Source: Ruminiclostridium cellulolyticum H10 (GTDB taxonomy: Bacteria; Bacillota; Clostridia; Acetivibrionales; DSM-1351). From it: a stretch of 64,000 nucleotides of DNA. Shown here in pieces: positions 1 through 8,156 of this stretch. A program made the position numbers and the translations under genes. Under the pieces are notes generated by a model that ran no database searches, had not been told where the DNA came from, and saw only the letters and a list, made by a program, of their open reading frames with translations. The stretch spans positions 3,413,501 through 3,477,500 of the forward strand of contig NC_011898.1 in assembly GCF_000022065.1 (NCBI RefSeq). The letters run 5' to 3'. Each line of letters begins with the position of its first letter. Within the stretch, counting starts at the first letter, position 1.

Positions 1-370
1 GTGCCTCGAAGTACACAGACCCTTTGTCCTGAAAATGAGCGCAACAAGGTAAGGTACTTCTATTGCAACGCATAACAATCCTAAACGGACTGAAACGTTG
101 CAATATGTATCCTTTGCCCTTATTGCAAATCAGGCATTTGATATTTTTTTGTAGACGAGGAATGGTCTAATTCTTGCTAACTACGAAGGACCTTTCCTTC
201 ATCTATCATTATTGTAGGTGAGAATTGGACAGCCTTGGCGGACACCTCATGCCCGTTAATTTCAGGCTCAAAATGACGCATTTCCCAACAAAAACACCTA
301 AAAAGAACAATAAAAAAAGCCATTCACAAACCCTTAAAAGGATTCATGCATGGCTTACTTATTTAATAAC
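1..370. other. Left-edge non-coding stretch, no supported gene
   Basis: I see no convincing gene. A frame open from base 1 stops at about base 75 and could be the tail of a gene that starts outside the window, but it matches nothing I recognise. A perfect 10-base inverted repeat (TATTGCAACG at 61-70, CGTTGCAATA at 96-105) and a further TATTGCAA at about 120 hint at a regulatory or mobile-element remnant. The open frame starting at 225 lacks a ribosome-binding site and has low-complexity composition. Confidence 0.4.
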
Positions 371-371
371 T

Positions 372-400
372 AAAAAACGGACATCCTGTGTCCGCTTTTT
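372..400 (-). terminator. Rho-independent terminator of the IrrE-like gene
   Basis: The stem CGGACA/TGTCCG with a 5-base loop is flanked by A and T tracts. Read on the minus strand it ends in a run of T, directly after the stop codon of the minus-strand gene that ends at 419. Confidence 0.75.
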
Positions 401-418
401 CAAAAATATTATTGAATT

Positions 419-2287
419 TTATAATGGCTCTGCGCCATGTTCCTGTAAAAACGTTCTAATCTCATCCATCGATTTTGCATATAGATGAGTCAATGCAAAG
501 TTATACCAAATATGACTATTGTTATTGAAGTTCAATGAAAATGGTGAGTTGCGAATTATATGACTGCTAATATTTGGCGGTAGATGAAGTCCAAGGCAGA
601 TTAATACTATGGAATTAATCGATCCCGGTTCCTCACCATTAACGATTCGTCTTATGGTACGCTCGTTGACCAATATTTTCTCTGCTAATTCTTTATAAGT
701 TACTTTTTTCCACTCACGTACTATTTTGAGAGAGCTGGTATAGCTATTTGGCAATTCATTATAGATTCGCATTTCTTCAGCTATTGTTTCGGCTAGTAGT
801 TGGGCCTTCTTTTCTGGAGCCGCATACTCAAAACCATTACAATATTTTATATCAAAATCAATATTCGATGTCTTATCACGATTGAGAAAACATTCAGTAT
901 AATATCTTTCCTTGCACCCAGATTTGACTGATAACTCGAAAACCAAGCAGCACTCATCCATATGGGTTCGTGCATAGTCAGAAAGTACAGTCTGTCCAAA
1001 TATATCCTGCGTTATATATTTTGGATGGTTTAAGACAAAGTGGGAATCTACATATATATAACTTCCGTCCCTAACTAAAGCGGCCATTTCTGGATTGGTT
1101 ATGCTTTGGATGGCAGCATCCTCTGCACCTATAGAAAAGGTCTGATTTCTTTCAAGAGCACCCTTCTTAAATCTATGAGGCTTGACGTAGCGACCATCTA
1201 TGTAAGTAAAGGTTCCGATTGCTTCCTCATATCCAGCATCAATCATTCGGATTTTAGCTGCTGTCCGAGATACGCTGAAGAACGTTGCTAATGCATCAAT
1301 AACTGGCTCCATTACATCTATAAGTTCAGATGTTCCCAGTTCTGAACGGAATTGCTTAATAAATTTGAACGCTTGGGTTTTAAACATAGCAAGTGGCATT
1401 TGTATCTTTGGAGCGAGGGCATTCGCCTGCCACTCCATCCAGTCAGTTGCATCTCTGGTATTGTCTTTTATACCCCCGACCACCTGACACTTGATTCGTG
1501 TGGCACTGCTGTTATACAACCGCTCCAATTCAAATGCTTTTCTATGTTGATCCCAATGAACACACTCATGCACAATAGTATTATTGACTGATCCCAGATT
1601 ACGAAGGAAGTAAGCTTTAGGGTCCACGATTATTGTACGGCCACTCACACGGGTCTGTACCATTTCATCGATGTCTACATTATAAAATTCTGCATCACAG
1701 TCGTGAAAGTATATCTGCCCAAAAACAGAGAAATCCTTTGTAATCTCCCTCATTTCTACTGTAAGGCCCATTTTTTCTGCCAACACCTGTGGCTCAACTG
1801 CCATTGGGGTTTTTAATGCTTCAGGGTAATGCCTTCTAAGGAAGTCTGTAGCAACAGATTCTAGTTGTTCCTTATGAATGATAGGAACAAGGGAGTCCGA
1901 CATAGGTTTTGGCTGTTTATTTTTGCTAGTATACTCAGTTATACTGGAGATTGCAAAGTCATCCAAATTGCAATCTAAATCTCCTGAGCATTCAAGCATA
2001 AACCATTGCCGGCAATTTTCTGATTCATCATAGTGATAATCTGATTCTCGGACTTCAAATTCAGCTTCAACAGCAACATCAAATTCGATTTTCATGTCCG
2101 GTAAGTCATTAACTGACACAAACTTTACTTCTACATCTGACAATTCTATGCCGCCAATGTTTTGAACTCTGTATAACCGTAAGTCTAAATCTTCACAATT
2201 ATCCGTTGCATAGGTTTGTATGGCAGAAAATATCTCATTATAGAATCTATCAGCCACATAATCTTTAAAAGAACGATTACCCGCCAA
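419..2287 (-). CDS. ImmA/IrrE-family metallopeptidase with C-terminal helix-turn-helix
   Basis: This is a large protein of about 622 residues with a central zinc-peptidase motif, HECVH (about residues 240-244), followed by a plausible third ligand Glu near 285 in the segment DWMEWQANAL. That layout is typical of ImmA/IrrE (COG2856) proteins, which cleave repressors in mobile elements and stress responses. Near residue 540 a helix-turn-helix-like stretch (YKELAEKILVNERTIRRI) suggests DNA binding. The N-terminal 130 residues are not recognised. An ATG at 2308 lies in frame, but a strong AGGAGGG falls inside its first codons and sits about 7 bases before a TTG at 2287, so I choose the TTG. The gene is divergent from the XRE/restriction genes, which places it in a defence or mobile island. 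Its target is unknown. Confidence 0.75.
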   Translation of the reverse strand: MAGNRSFKDYVADRFYNEIFSAIQTYATDNCEDLDLRLYRVQNIGGIELSDVEVKFVSVNDLPDMKIEFDVAVEAEFEVRESDYHYDESENCRQWFMLECSGDLDCNLDDFAISSITEYTSKNKQPKPMSDSLVPIIHKEQLESVATDFLRRHYPEALKTPMAVEPQVLAEKMGLTVEMREITKDFSVFGQIYFHDCDAEFYNVDIDEMVQTRVSGRTIIVDPKAYFLRNLGSVNNTIVHECVHWDQHRKAFELERLYNSSATRIKCQVVGGIKDNTRDATDWMEWQANALAPKIQMPLAMFKTQAFKFIKQFRSELGTSELIDVMEPVIDALATFFSVSRTAAKIRMIDAGYEEAIGTFTYIDGRYVKPHRFKKGALERNQTFSIGAEDAAIQSITNPEMAALVRDGSYIYVDSHFVLNHPKYITQDIFGQTVLSDYARTHMDECCLVFELSVKSGCKERYYTECFLNRDKTSNIDFDIKYCNGFEYAAPEKKAQLLAETIAEEMRIYNELPNSYTSSLKIVREWKKVTYKELAEKILVNERTIRRIVNGEEPGSINSIVLICLGLHLPPNISSHIIRNSPFSLNFNNNSHIWYNFALTHLYAKSMDEIRTFLQEHGAEPL

Positions 2288-2488
2288 GGCACTCCCTCCT
2301 CGCCCCATATGAAATTAATATCTTTAAGGATTTTTACTATTCAAACATTAGTTCATAGGTAAATTATAGCATATATTATGGTCATCTCGATATTTATTTT
2401 GTGTTTGTGAATTTTAATTGTTGTTTCGCTAATTTTTTGATAAACTTTATTTATTAACTTGGTCTAGGTACTAAGGCGAGGTGATAAT

Positions 2489-2692
2489 ATGTCCATAAGT
2501 TATAAAAAACTATGGAAACTTCTTATTGATAGAGACATGAAGAAAAAGGATCTGAGGGAAGCAGCCGGCATTAGTACAGCCTCAATGGCTAAGCTTGGTA
2601 AAAATGAAAATGTTAATACTGACATTTTAATAAAAGTATGTAAGGCTCTTGACTGTGATATTGCTGATATTATGGAAATTGTTAGAAAATAG
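2489..2692 (+). CDS. Small XRE-family helix-turn-helix regulator, candidate restriction controller
   Basis: This 67-residue protein is almost entirely one Cro/XRE-type DNA-binding domain (KKKDLREAAGISTASMAKL, then LIKVCKALDCDIADIM at the end), as in the short HTH_26/YozG-like regulators. It has a good ribosome-binding site (GAGGTG, 6 bases before ATG). It lies 56 bases upstream of the MspI-like endonuclease on the same strand. Controller (C) proteins of type II restriction systems have this size and position, delaying endonuclease expression until the methylase has acted. I infer that role here from size and context only. It could equally be a cognate regulator for the divergent IrrE-like peptidase, since such pairs are common. 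Confidence 0.8.
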   Translation: MSISYKKLWKLLIDRDMKKKDLREAAGISTASMAKLGKNENVNTDILIKVCKALDCDIADIMEIVRK

Positions 2693-2748
2693 TATCTTTC
2701 ACCAAAACACTAAATAGGGGATTTGTAGATGGGGGAAAAGTTATAACT

Positions 2749-3948
2749 ATGAATAAAGACAATCAAATCAAAAATGAATCTGGTAAACAAGCCAAAATTC
2801 TTGTATCAGAAATGCTAAATAATCTTAAAAATGAATTAGGGATTAATATAGAAATTAAAGAAGGGTACTCTATAGGTTACCCAAATCAAGAAAAGCAATT
2901 TAAAATGGATTTTCTTGTTCAATTTACTGACTTTGATAATGAACAATGGTTAATAAAATCAACTAACTCTATAAGGGAACGTATATACGGTACAGAATTT
3001 TTTGCACAAAACATCAGGCTTATCGATGAGAAAGTAAAAAATATTTATGTTGTTGTTCCAGATTCTATATCTTCAGCTGAAATGAAAAAGAAAAGAAACT
3101 ACTCCGTAAAAATAAACGGAACAACATATACTTCCTTTTTAACTGATGTTTTAACCGTTAATGAATTGCGACAAAAAATTGTAGAAAAGGCATCCCAAAA
3201 CATAGCGCAGGGCTTACGTGCTAATGTGCTTGGTAATGATGCTGAAACCAGTATTGTTAACCTGCTTAATGATTTGAAAAATAAAGCATTATGGAATGAT
3301 TATCAAAACGCTCAACAAACCATCAAATCATCAACATACAAGATATACAAAGAGATCCTTGAAAAAATTGATCTAAAGGAAGGCTTTGATAAGATACTTG
3401 AAGTTACCGCTACAAATGATATTCCTCTATTATCCAATAGGGGAAAACCGAAAACAGATGTATCAGTTACAATCAAAACAAATACAAAAGAATTAATTAG
3501 GAATATCAGTATAAAAAACACTCGTGAAAAAACTGTCACTATACATGAAGGTAGTGTTTCGGATTTGATTTCTGCATTAAAATTATCAGAAAGCGACCCA
3601 CTATCGCAAGCACTTATACATTTTGAAAAAGTCGGTAGCAAAAAAAAATTAATTGCAGAGCATCCTAACTCAGATAAAATTTTAGAGGAAAACTTAAAAT
3701 TGTATAATAGAGAACTTATTGAATTCTTCATTTTTGGTTTACATAGCCCTTTAGTCAATGACAAGATACAAATGGTAGATTTAATTATATTTACAAATAA
3801 ATTTGCTGTTTGGAATCGTGATGATTATATTAAACATTACATCGAAGAATATAGTGGAAAAGGACAATTTGGAACTCCTTTTAAATGGACTTATCCAAGC
3901 AAAAAGCGTGGTCAAAAAATACAGATTAAAGGTTTTTCAAACAATTAA
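2749..3948 (+). CDS. MspI-like type II restriction endonuclease, predicted CCGG
   Basis: The C-terminal half of this 399-residue protein resembles MspI: GKPKTD (Asp237) corresponds to the MspI PKTD with Asp99, ISIK (Lys256) corresponds to LNIK with Lys119, and the end FGTPFKWTYPS...IQIKG matches the MspI terminus FGTGLNWTYAS...MQFKG. MspI cuts CCGG, and the neighbouring methylase carries an M.MspI-type recognition region, so CCGG is predicted. The residue aligned with MspI Asn117 is Ser254. About 160 N-terminal residues have no counterpart in the 262-residue MspI; they include a strand-rich stretch (KMDFLVQF, then QWLIKST) that may be a degenerate nuclease-like domain. The likely controller gene is 56 bases upstream. 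The methylase is convergent. Confidence 0.85.
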   Translation: MNKDNQIKNESGKQAKILVSEMLNNLKNELGINIEIKEGYSIGYPNQEKQFKMDFLVQFTDFDNEQWLIKSTNSIRERIYGTEFFAQNIRLIDEKVKNIYVVVPDSISSAEMKKKRNYSVKINGTTYTSFLTDVLTVNELRQKIVEKASQNIAQGLRANVLGNDAETSIVNLLNDLKNKALWNDYQNAQQTIKSSTYKIYKEILEKIDLKEGFDKILEVTATNDIPLLSNRGKPKTDVSVTIKTNTKELIRNISIKNTREKTVTIHEGSVSDLISALKLSESDPLSQALIHFEKVGSKKKLIAEHPNSDKILEENLKLYNRELIEFFIFGLHSPLVNDKIQMVDLIIFTNKFAVWNRDDYIKHYIEEYSGKGQFGTPFKWTYPSKKRGQKIQIKGFSNN

Positions 3949-3954
3949 AGCAAA

Positions 3955-3993
3955 AGACTAATACTAGCAAACTATACTTGCTGATATTAGTCT
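3955..3993. terminator. Bidirectional terminator between endonuclease and methylase
   Basis: A 16-base arm at 3955-3970 (AGACTAATACTAGCAA) pairs with 3978-3993 apart from two central mismatches, with a 7-base loop. It sits between the two convergent genes, so it can serve both. The T run on either side is short. Confidence 0.55.
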
Positions 3994-4002
3994 CTATATT
4001 AG

Positions 4003-5253
4003 TTATAAAGCTATAGTTTTTATTTTTTCAATATCCTGCATTTCAGCCAACAAAAGTCGCTCTTTCATTGCTTTAGCAACAGCTTTAATCATGGGAACAG
4101 CAACAGAATTTCCAAACTGCCTATACATTTGTGTTCTTGACACAGGAACTTTAAAATCATCAGGGAAACCCATCAAACGTTTCAGTTCTAATTCGCTGAA
4201 TAATCGAAGCCCTGTTTCTCCGTCTTTTACAAATGTTCCTGTAAGACGCTGTATTTTGTGATAACTAGCTACTAAAGTGTTAACTTGTATAGTGCTATCA
4301 AAATCAACAATCTGTGGCTTCCCATCATCCTTTTTAAATAAGTAACTTTCTTGCAAACGCTTGGAAATTGAATACCCTGTAGGATTATGCTCTAAAATAG
4401 CATTAATTGGAACCTTATTGTCAGGATTACCTTTAGGAAATGAAAAATCATTAATGCCTAAATCAGGATGAAATCCCACAATTACAATACGTTCACGTCT
4501 TTGTGGAAGCCCAAAATTTTGTGCATCCATAACTTCATAAAAAACGGAATATCCTAGACTCTTAAGATTGTCTAAAATGACTCGAAATGTATTCCCATTA
4601 TCATTTGTTAAAAGCCCTTTTACATTTTCTAACAAAAACATCTTAGGTTGCTTTTTCTTTAGGATCCTAAGAACATCGAAAAATAATGTTCCTTGCGTTT
4701 CATGAGCAAAACCTTCACGCTTGCCTATATTGCTAAACGGCTGACAAGGAAATCCAGCCAATAAAACATCGTGATCTGGAATATCATTTTCGTTGATTTT
4801 TGTAATATCACCATGAGGCTTCTCACCATAATTAGCTTCATACGTTTGAGCTGCATATTTATCCCATTCAGAACTAAATACACATTTCGTATATTTGTCT
4901 TCAAATCCTAATCTAATTCCTCCAATACCAGCGAATAAATCAATAAATGTCAATTTTATTCCACTGTTTTGTTTTTCAAAATTATTATTCGTTTTGTTGT
5001 ATGTAGATTTGGGTTCTCTCACCATCAATATATTGTTCCTTTTCACACTATGCTCTTGATTGTTCTTATTTAGATTTTCCATTGCTAATTCAATCAATGC
5101 CATACATTTTTGACTGAAATTATTGCAATTTTCGATGTCAGTATCCATAATTCTAGTGTAAAGTTTATCTGTAATATACACGCTTTTTCTTTTCTTTTTT
5201 TCTGACTCAGGAATAACCTTCCTTCCTGCACCGAGTCGATTTCCACCACGCAT
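4003..5253 (-). CDS. C5-cytosine DNA methyltransferase, M.MspI-like
   Basis: This 416-residue enzyme has the ordered C5-methylase motifs: FIDLFAGIGG (about 103-112, SAM binding), GFPCQPF with catalytic Cys near 170, ENVKGL, and a C-terminal QFGNSVAVP. The target-recognition region (GYSIS, LFKKDDGKP, YHKIQRLTGTF, VKDGETG) is nearly the same as in M.MspI, so it should protect CCGG. The first 90 residues differ from M.MspI: they start MRGGNRLGAGRK and continue with a basic helical segment resembling ribbon-helix-helix DNA-binding tails, possibly for autoregulation. A GTG lies three codons upstream, but the AAGGTG ribosome-binding site fits the ATG at 5253. It is convergent with the endonuclease. 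Confidence 0.92.
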   Translation of the reverse strand: MRGGNRLGAGRKVIPESEKKKRKSVYITDKLYTRIMDTDIENCNNFSQKCMALIELAMENLNKNNQEHSVKRNNILMVREPKSTYNKTNNNFEKQNSGIKLTFIDLFAGIGGIRLGFEDKYTKCVFSSEWDKYAAQTYEANYGEKPHGDITKINENDIPDHDVLLAGFPCQPFSNIGKREGFAHETQGTLFFDVLRILKKKQPKMFLLENVKGLLTNDNGNTFRVILDNLKSLGYSVFYEVMDAQNFGLPQRRERIVIVGFHPDLGINDFSFPKGNPDNKVPINAILEHNPTGYSISKRLQESYLFKKDDGKPQIVDFDSTIQVNTLVASYHKIQRLTGTFVKDGETGLRLFSELELKRLMGFPDDFKVPVSRTQMYRQFGNSVAVPMIKAVAKAMKERLLLAEMQDIEKIKTIAL

Positions 5254-5343
5254 TGCAATCACCTTTTATCTTAATATTATACGGAAATTATAGCACTATT
5301 AATTTGAATTATCAACCCCTTTTTTCATTTTTGTCCGTATATT

Positions 5344-5424
5344 TCAATATTGATACGTAGTGCTTACTTTTTTATTTTTCGTAAAAATATACCTTGCACT
5401 TGCTTTTAACATTCTATTTAACAT
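5344..5424 (-). CDS. Possible 26-residue peptide gene
   Basis: A short frame starts at an ATG preceded at good spacing by GAGGTGATG and encodes a basic peptide (MLNRMLKASARYIF, then TKNKKV near the end). The ribosome-binding site is strong, but I recognise no family. It lies upstream of the methylase on the same strand and ends about 90 bases before it. It could be a leader peptide, a peptide of the restriction island, or the truncated start of a lost gene. Confidence 0.3.
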   Translation of the reverse strand: MLNRMLKASARYIFTKNKKVSTTYQY

Positions 5425-5561
5425 AACATCACCTCGATATTAGAATTTAAACAACTTCTCAAGAAAGCCACATCCATCCTATCTCCACACCCCACGAAGT
5501 TATCTAATCTGTCAACACAACCCCACGCACTTTTATACAGTCGACCTGTTTCCTCAATAAA

Positions 5562-5646
5562 TAAAAATAAGGATTCCCGAGGTTAGAAGGTGCTGCCAGA
5601 CATCAGGCAGTAAAACCCTCTAACCTCGGAAACCCTTTATTTATCA
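5562..5646. terminator. Long two-tier hairpin downstream of rlmCD
   Basis: An outer stem (CCGAGGTTAGA at 5577-5587 with TCTAACCTCGG at 5619-5629) is extended by AT-rich arms, and a second small hairpin (CTGCC 5593, GGCAG 5606) sits in its loop. It lies just after the stop of the minus-strand gene ending at 5662 and has T-rich flanks on both sides. It probably terminates rlmCD. It also marks the boundary between core genes and the restriction island. Confidence 0.6.
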
Positions 5647-5661
5647 GTATTTTTTTTAGAC

Positions 5662-7044
5662 TTATTTCTCAACCCTTGACATCAAGACAACACACTCAAC
5701 ATGCCCCGTCCACGGGAACATATCGACTGGCTGCACTTCCTTAACCTCGAACCCATGCTCAGTCAGGTACTTCAAGTCCCTTGCCAGTGTGGACGGGTTA
5801 CAGCTGACGTAAACTATCCGCTGAGGCTGCATTTCCACCAGTGTACTGAGCAAAACCTCGTCACAGCCTTTTCTTGGCGGATCAACCACCACCACATCCG
5901 CTTTTACTCCCTGTGAATACATATCAGGGATAACCTTCTCTGCCTCTCCCACCAGAAATTCCACATTAGTGATACCATTGAGTTCGGCATTCCTTCTGGC
6001 ATCACTAATAGCATCTGGGACAACTTCCACTCCTATAACACGTTTTGCCCTCTGAGAAAGGTAAAGCGAAATAGTTCCTATACCGCAGTAAAGGTCAAAA
6101 ACAGTTTCATTGCCGGAAAGGCCTGCATATTCCAGTGCCTTTTCATACAATACTTCTGTCTGAATAGGATTGACCTGAAAAAAAGACAAGGGGGAAATCT
6201 CAAATTTGAAGCTTCCTATGAAGTCAGTTATGTACATCTGCCCGTAAATACATATGTTTTTATTTCCGAGGATTATATTAGTATTTTTGGTATTTACATT
6301 CAGAATAATACTCTTAATATCAGGAAATTCTTCAAGCAATTTTTTAACCAAATCATCAGATTTTAACAGTTTATCACCGTTGATAACCAGAACTACCATG
6401 ATTTCATTGGTTCGAAAGCCCTTTCTAACCATTACATGACGAAGTAGTCCCTTGCCTGTTTTCTCATCATAAATGGCTATGCCCGCATCCTTGCAAAAAC
6501 TTCTTACAATATCCCTAATTTTATTACTCTCATCAGGCTGGATATCACACAAACTTCCGTCAATAATATTGTGAGACCTTGTCTCATAGAATCCAATTGT
6601 GATTTCACCATTATCCCAACCAACAGGGTATTGGACCTTGTTCCTGTACTTATAAGGGTTTTCCATTCCAATTGTATCATTAACTACAACGTCCTGAATA
6701 CCACCAATCCTTCTGATATTTTGCAGAACAGTATCCTTTTTGAAATCAAGCTGTGCCTGATAAGTCATGTGCTGAACGGCACATCCTCCGCATTTGTCAA
6801 AAACAGGACAAAATGGTTTGATCCTGTTCTCCGAAGGCTTGTTTATGTTAACAAGCCTTCCCACTGCATAGCTCTTGGTTTGTTTTACTATTTTGATGTC
6901 AACATTTTCTCCGGGAAGAACCCCGTCAACAAAAACCACAAACCCCTCAATCTTTCCTACTCCCTGTCCTTCGTGAGTCAAGCCTGTTATGTCCATTTTA
7001 TATATTTTCTTCTGTAAAAATATCTTATGAGACGGCTGTTTCAT
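5662..7044 (-). CDS. rlmD: 23S rRNA (uracil-C5)-methyltransferase, RlmCD/RumA type
   Basis: This is a 460-residue SAM-dependent enzyme that methylates uridine in 23S rRNA. An N-terminal TRAM domain (about 12-70) is followed by the iron-sulphur ligands Cys79, Cys85 and Cys88 (CPVFDKCGGC) and a later Cys in GSLCD. The class I methylase fold starts at FDLYCGIGTISLYL. VVVDPPRKGC and YVSCNPSTLARDL are the family's catalytic loops. In Gram-positive bacteria one enzyme of this type (RlmCD) can modify both U747 and U1939, which is why the exact site is left open. GGTGG lies 8 bases before the ATG. The large hairpin at 5562-5646 ends the unit. Confidence 0.93.
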   Translation of the reverse strand: MKQPSHKIFLQKKIYKMDITGLTHEGQGVGKIEGFVVFVDGVLPGENVDIKIVKQTKSYAVGRLVNINKPSENRIKPFCPVFDKCGGCAVQHMTYQAQLDFKKDTVLQNIRRIGGIQDVVVNDTIGMENPYKYRNKVQYPVGWDNGEITIGFYETRSHNIIDGSLCDIQPDESNKIRDIVRSFCKDAGIAIYDEKTGKGLLRHVMVRKGFRTNEIMVVLVINGDKLLKSDDLVKKLLEEFPDIKSIILNVNTKNTNIILGNKNICIYGQMYITDFIGSFKFEISPLSFFQVNPIQTEVLYEKALEYAGLSGNETVFDLYCGIGTISLYLSQRAKRVIGVEVVPDAISDARRNAELNGITNVEFLVGEAEKVIPDMYSQGVKADVVVVDPPRKGCDEVLLSTLVEMQPQRIVYVSCNPSTLARDLKYLTEHGFEVKEVQPVDMFPWTGHVECVVLMSRVEK

Positions 7045-7140
7045 CGGTCAAACCACCATTTCCTTAATTTATAACCAATATAATACCATATTTAGTCGGA
7101 TTGATAAACATGAGTAATACCGGGTAAAATAAAACCTTTA

Positions 7141-7171
7141 GCATGGCAAATTTTAGTGCTACTTGCCACGC
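7141..7171 (-). terminator. Weak hairpin downstream of the ferritin-like gene
   Basis: GCATGGCAAA at 7141 pairs imperfectly with TTGCCACGC at 7163-7171. On the minus strand it follows the gene ending at 7233 and precedes a TTTTATTTTA stretch. Confidence 0.35.
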
Positions 7172-7187
7172 CAAAGTTTCAATAATT

Positions 7188-7213
7188 TTCCTAACTTGTA
7201 TTCCTAACTTGTA
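7188..7213. repeat. Tandem 13-base direct repeat
   Basis: TTCCTAACTTGTA occurs twice head to tail with no gap, just after the stop of the small ferritin-like gene. It is probably slippage or a small duplication. Confidence 0.7.
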
Positions 7214-7232
7214 TTAATGAATACAATCGTTT

Positions 7233-7439
7233 TTACTGCTTTTTGTAATCCAACAGGATGTTACGAAGCTTACTAGCATGCATTCCTTCGTCTTCTGCAA
7301 AATCCTTGAACACCTGCTTAATCTTTTCATCTTCAATCCTTTTAGAGTACATTTCGTAGTCCCTTACAAGCTCCATGGAATTTTCCCATGCCCTCAAGAG
7401 TCTGTCATACGTGGTAAGTTCAATTTCATTTTCGTTCAT
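7233..7439 (-). CDS. Small ferritin-like helical protein
   Basis: This 68-residue, all-helical, acidic protein ends with FAEDEGMHASKLRNILLDY, which resembles the ExxH metal-binding helix of rubrerythrin and ferritin-like proteins. An earlier helix (ENSMELVRDYEMYSKRI) supplies another acidic face. It is only about half a normal four-helix bundle, so it would need to dimerise to form a di-iron site. GGAGGG precedes the ATG. It starts 15 bases after the mug stop codon, so the two are probably co-transcribed. The function is unknown; oxidative stress or metal handling is a guess from the fold. Confidence 0.7.
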   Translation of the reverse strand: MNENEIELTTYDRLLRAWENSMELVRDYEMYSKRIEDEKIKQVFKDFAEDEGMHASKLRNILLDYKKQ

Positions 7440-7454
7440 AAATTCCCTCCGTCA

Positions 7455-8006
7455 TCAGATAGAGTCCAATAATTTTTTCAAATTTTCAAAACACTTGCGT
7501 TGTTCGGCAAAAGGAACTGTATTCAGCCCGCTTGTACTGTAGCAAACAAAATCCGATATAGATTCCAGTATACTTGCGGATTGAAGTCCAGGCTTAACAT
7601 TAATTCCAGATGCAGGTACCCTCAAAATACTAGAAGCATATGCACGGTACACTCCTATTCCCACATAGCAGGCAATTCGAGGTTTAAAATTATCCAAAAG
7701 CCTGTAAATGTTTGCCGAACCTTCAACAACTTCATCAGTGCCAATTTCGTTGGCAGCTTTAGACGGTCTGTCAACAATATTTGTGGAGCCATATCCAAAC
7801 TCAAGTATTTTCCTGTCATCCTCAGGCTCGAATCTGGAAGGTGTCAGACCCGATTCATACAAAAACCTCCAGAATCTGTTGCTTTTATGAGAATAGTGGT
7901 GCCTGTTTCTGGCAGAAAGCAAGCCCGGATTATAACCTATAAAAACAACTTTAAGTCCCGTTGCAAGAATGTCCGGCAACGGCTTTTCATTATAAATATT
8001 ATCCAT
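7455..8006 (-). CDS. mug: G/U mismatch-specific DNA glycosylase, Mug/TDG family
   Basis: This 183-residue protein belongs to the Mug/TDG branch of uracil-DNA glycosylases, which excise uracil or thymine mispaired with guanine. The signature GYNPG lies at about 24-28, within LKVVFIGYNPGLLSA, and is followed by the family's HHYSHKSNRFWRFL segment that contacts DNA. The usual catalytic Asn of this family corresponds to the Asn in GYNPG. GGAGG sits 7 bases before ATG. The length matches the family (about 170-190). It is first in a probable two-gene unit with the small ferritin-like gene. Confidence 0.88.
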   Translation of the reverse strand: MDNIYNEKPLPDILATGLKVVFIGYNPGLLSARNRHHYSHKSNRFWRFLYESGLTPSRFEPEDDRKILEFGYGSTNIVDRPSKAANEIGTDEVVEGSANIYRLLDNFKPRIACYVGIGVYRAYASSILRVPASGINVKPGLQSASILESISDFVCYSTSGLNTVPFAEQRKCFENLKKLLDSI

Positions 8007-8156
8007 AGTATTCCTCCAGAAGAATAAAAACTACGGAGTGCTTTTCTTTATATTTAGCATTTTGTAGTTTTTTTATGTAAATATTGATAGAATAAAACTT
8101 TTTATGAAGGCAAACCTATAAAATAGTAATCAAAATTTAAATGGAGGTCATTATAA

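Noticed and set aside
225-488. 87-codon plus-strand frame at the left edge
   Set aside because: It has no ribosome-binding site and a biased Lys/Thr/Phe composition, and it runs through a terminator and into the antisense of the IrrE-like gene.
7500-8027. 175-codon plus-strand frame
   Set aside because: It is the reverse of mug, which has the GYNPG motif and a good start.
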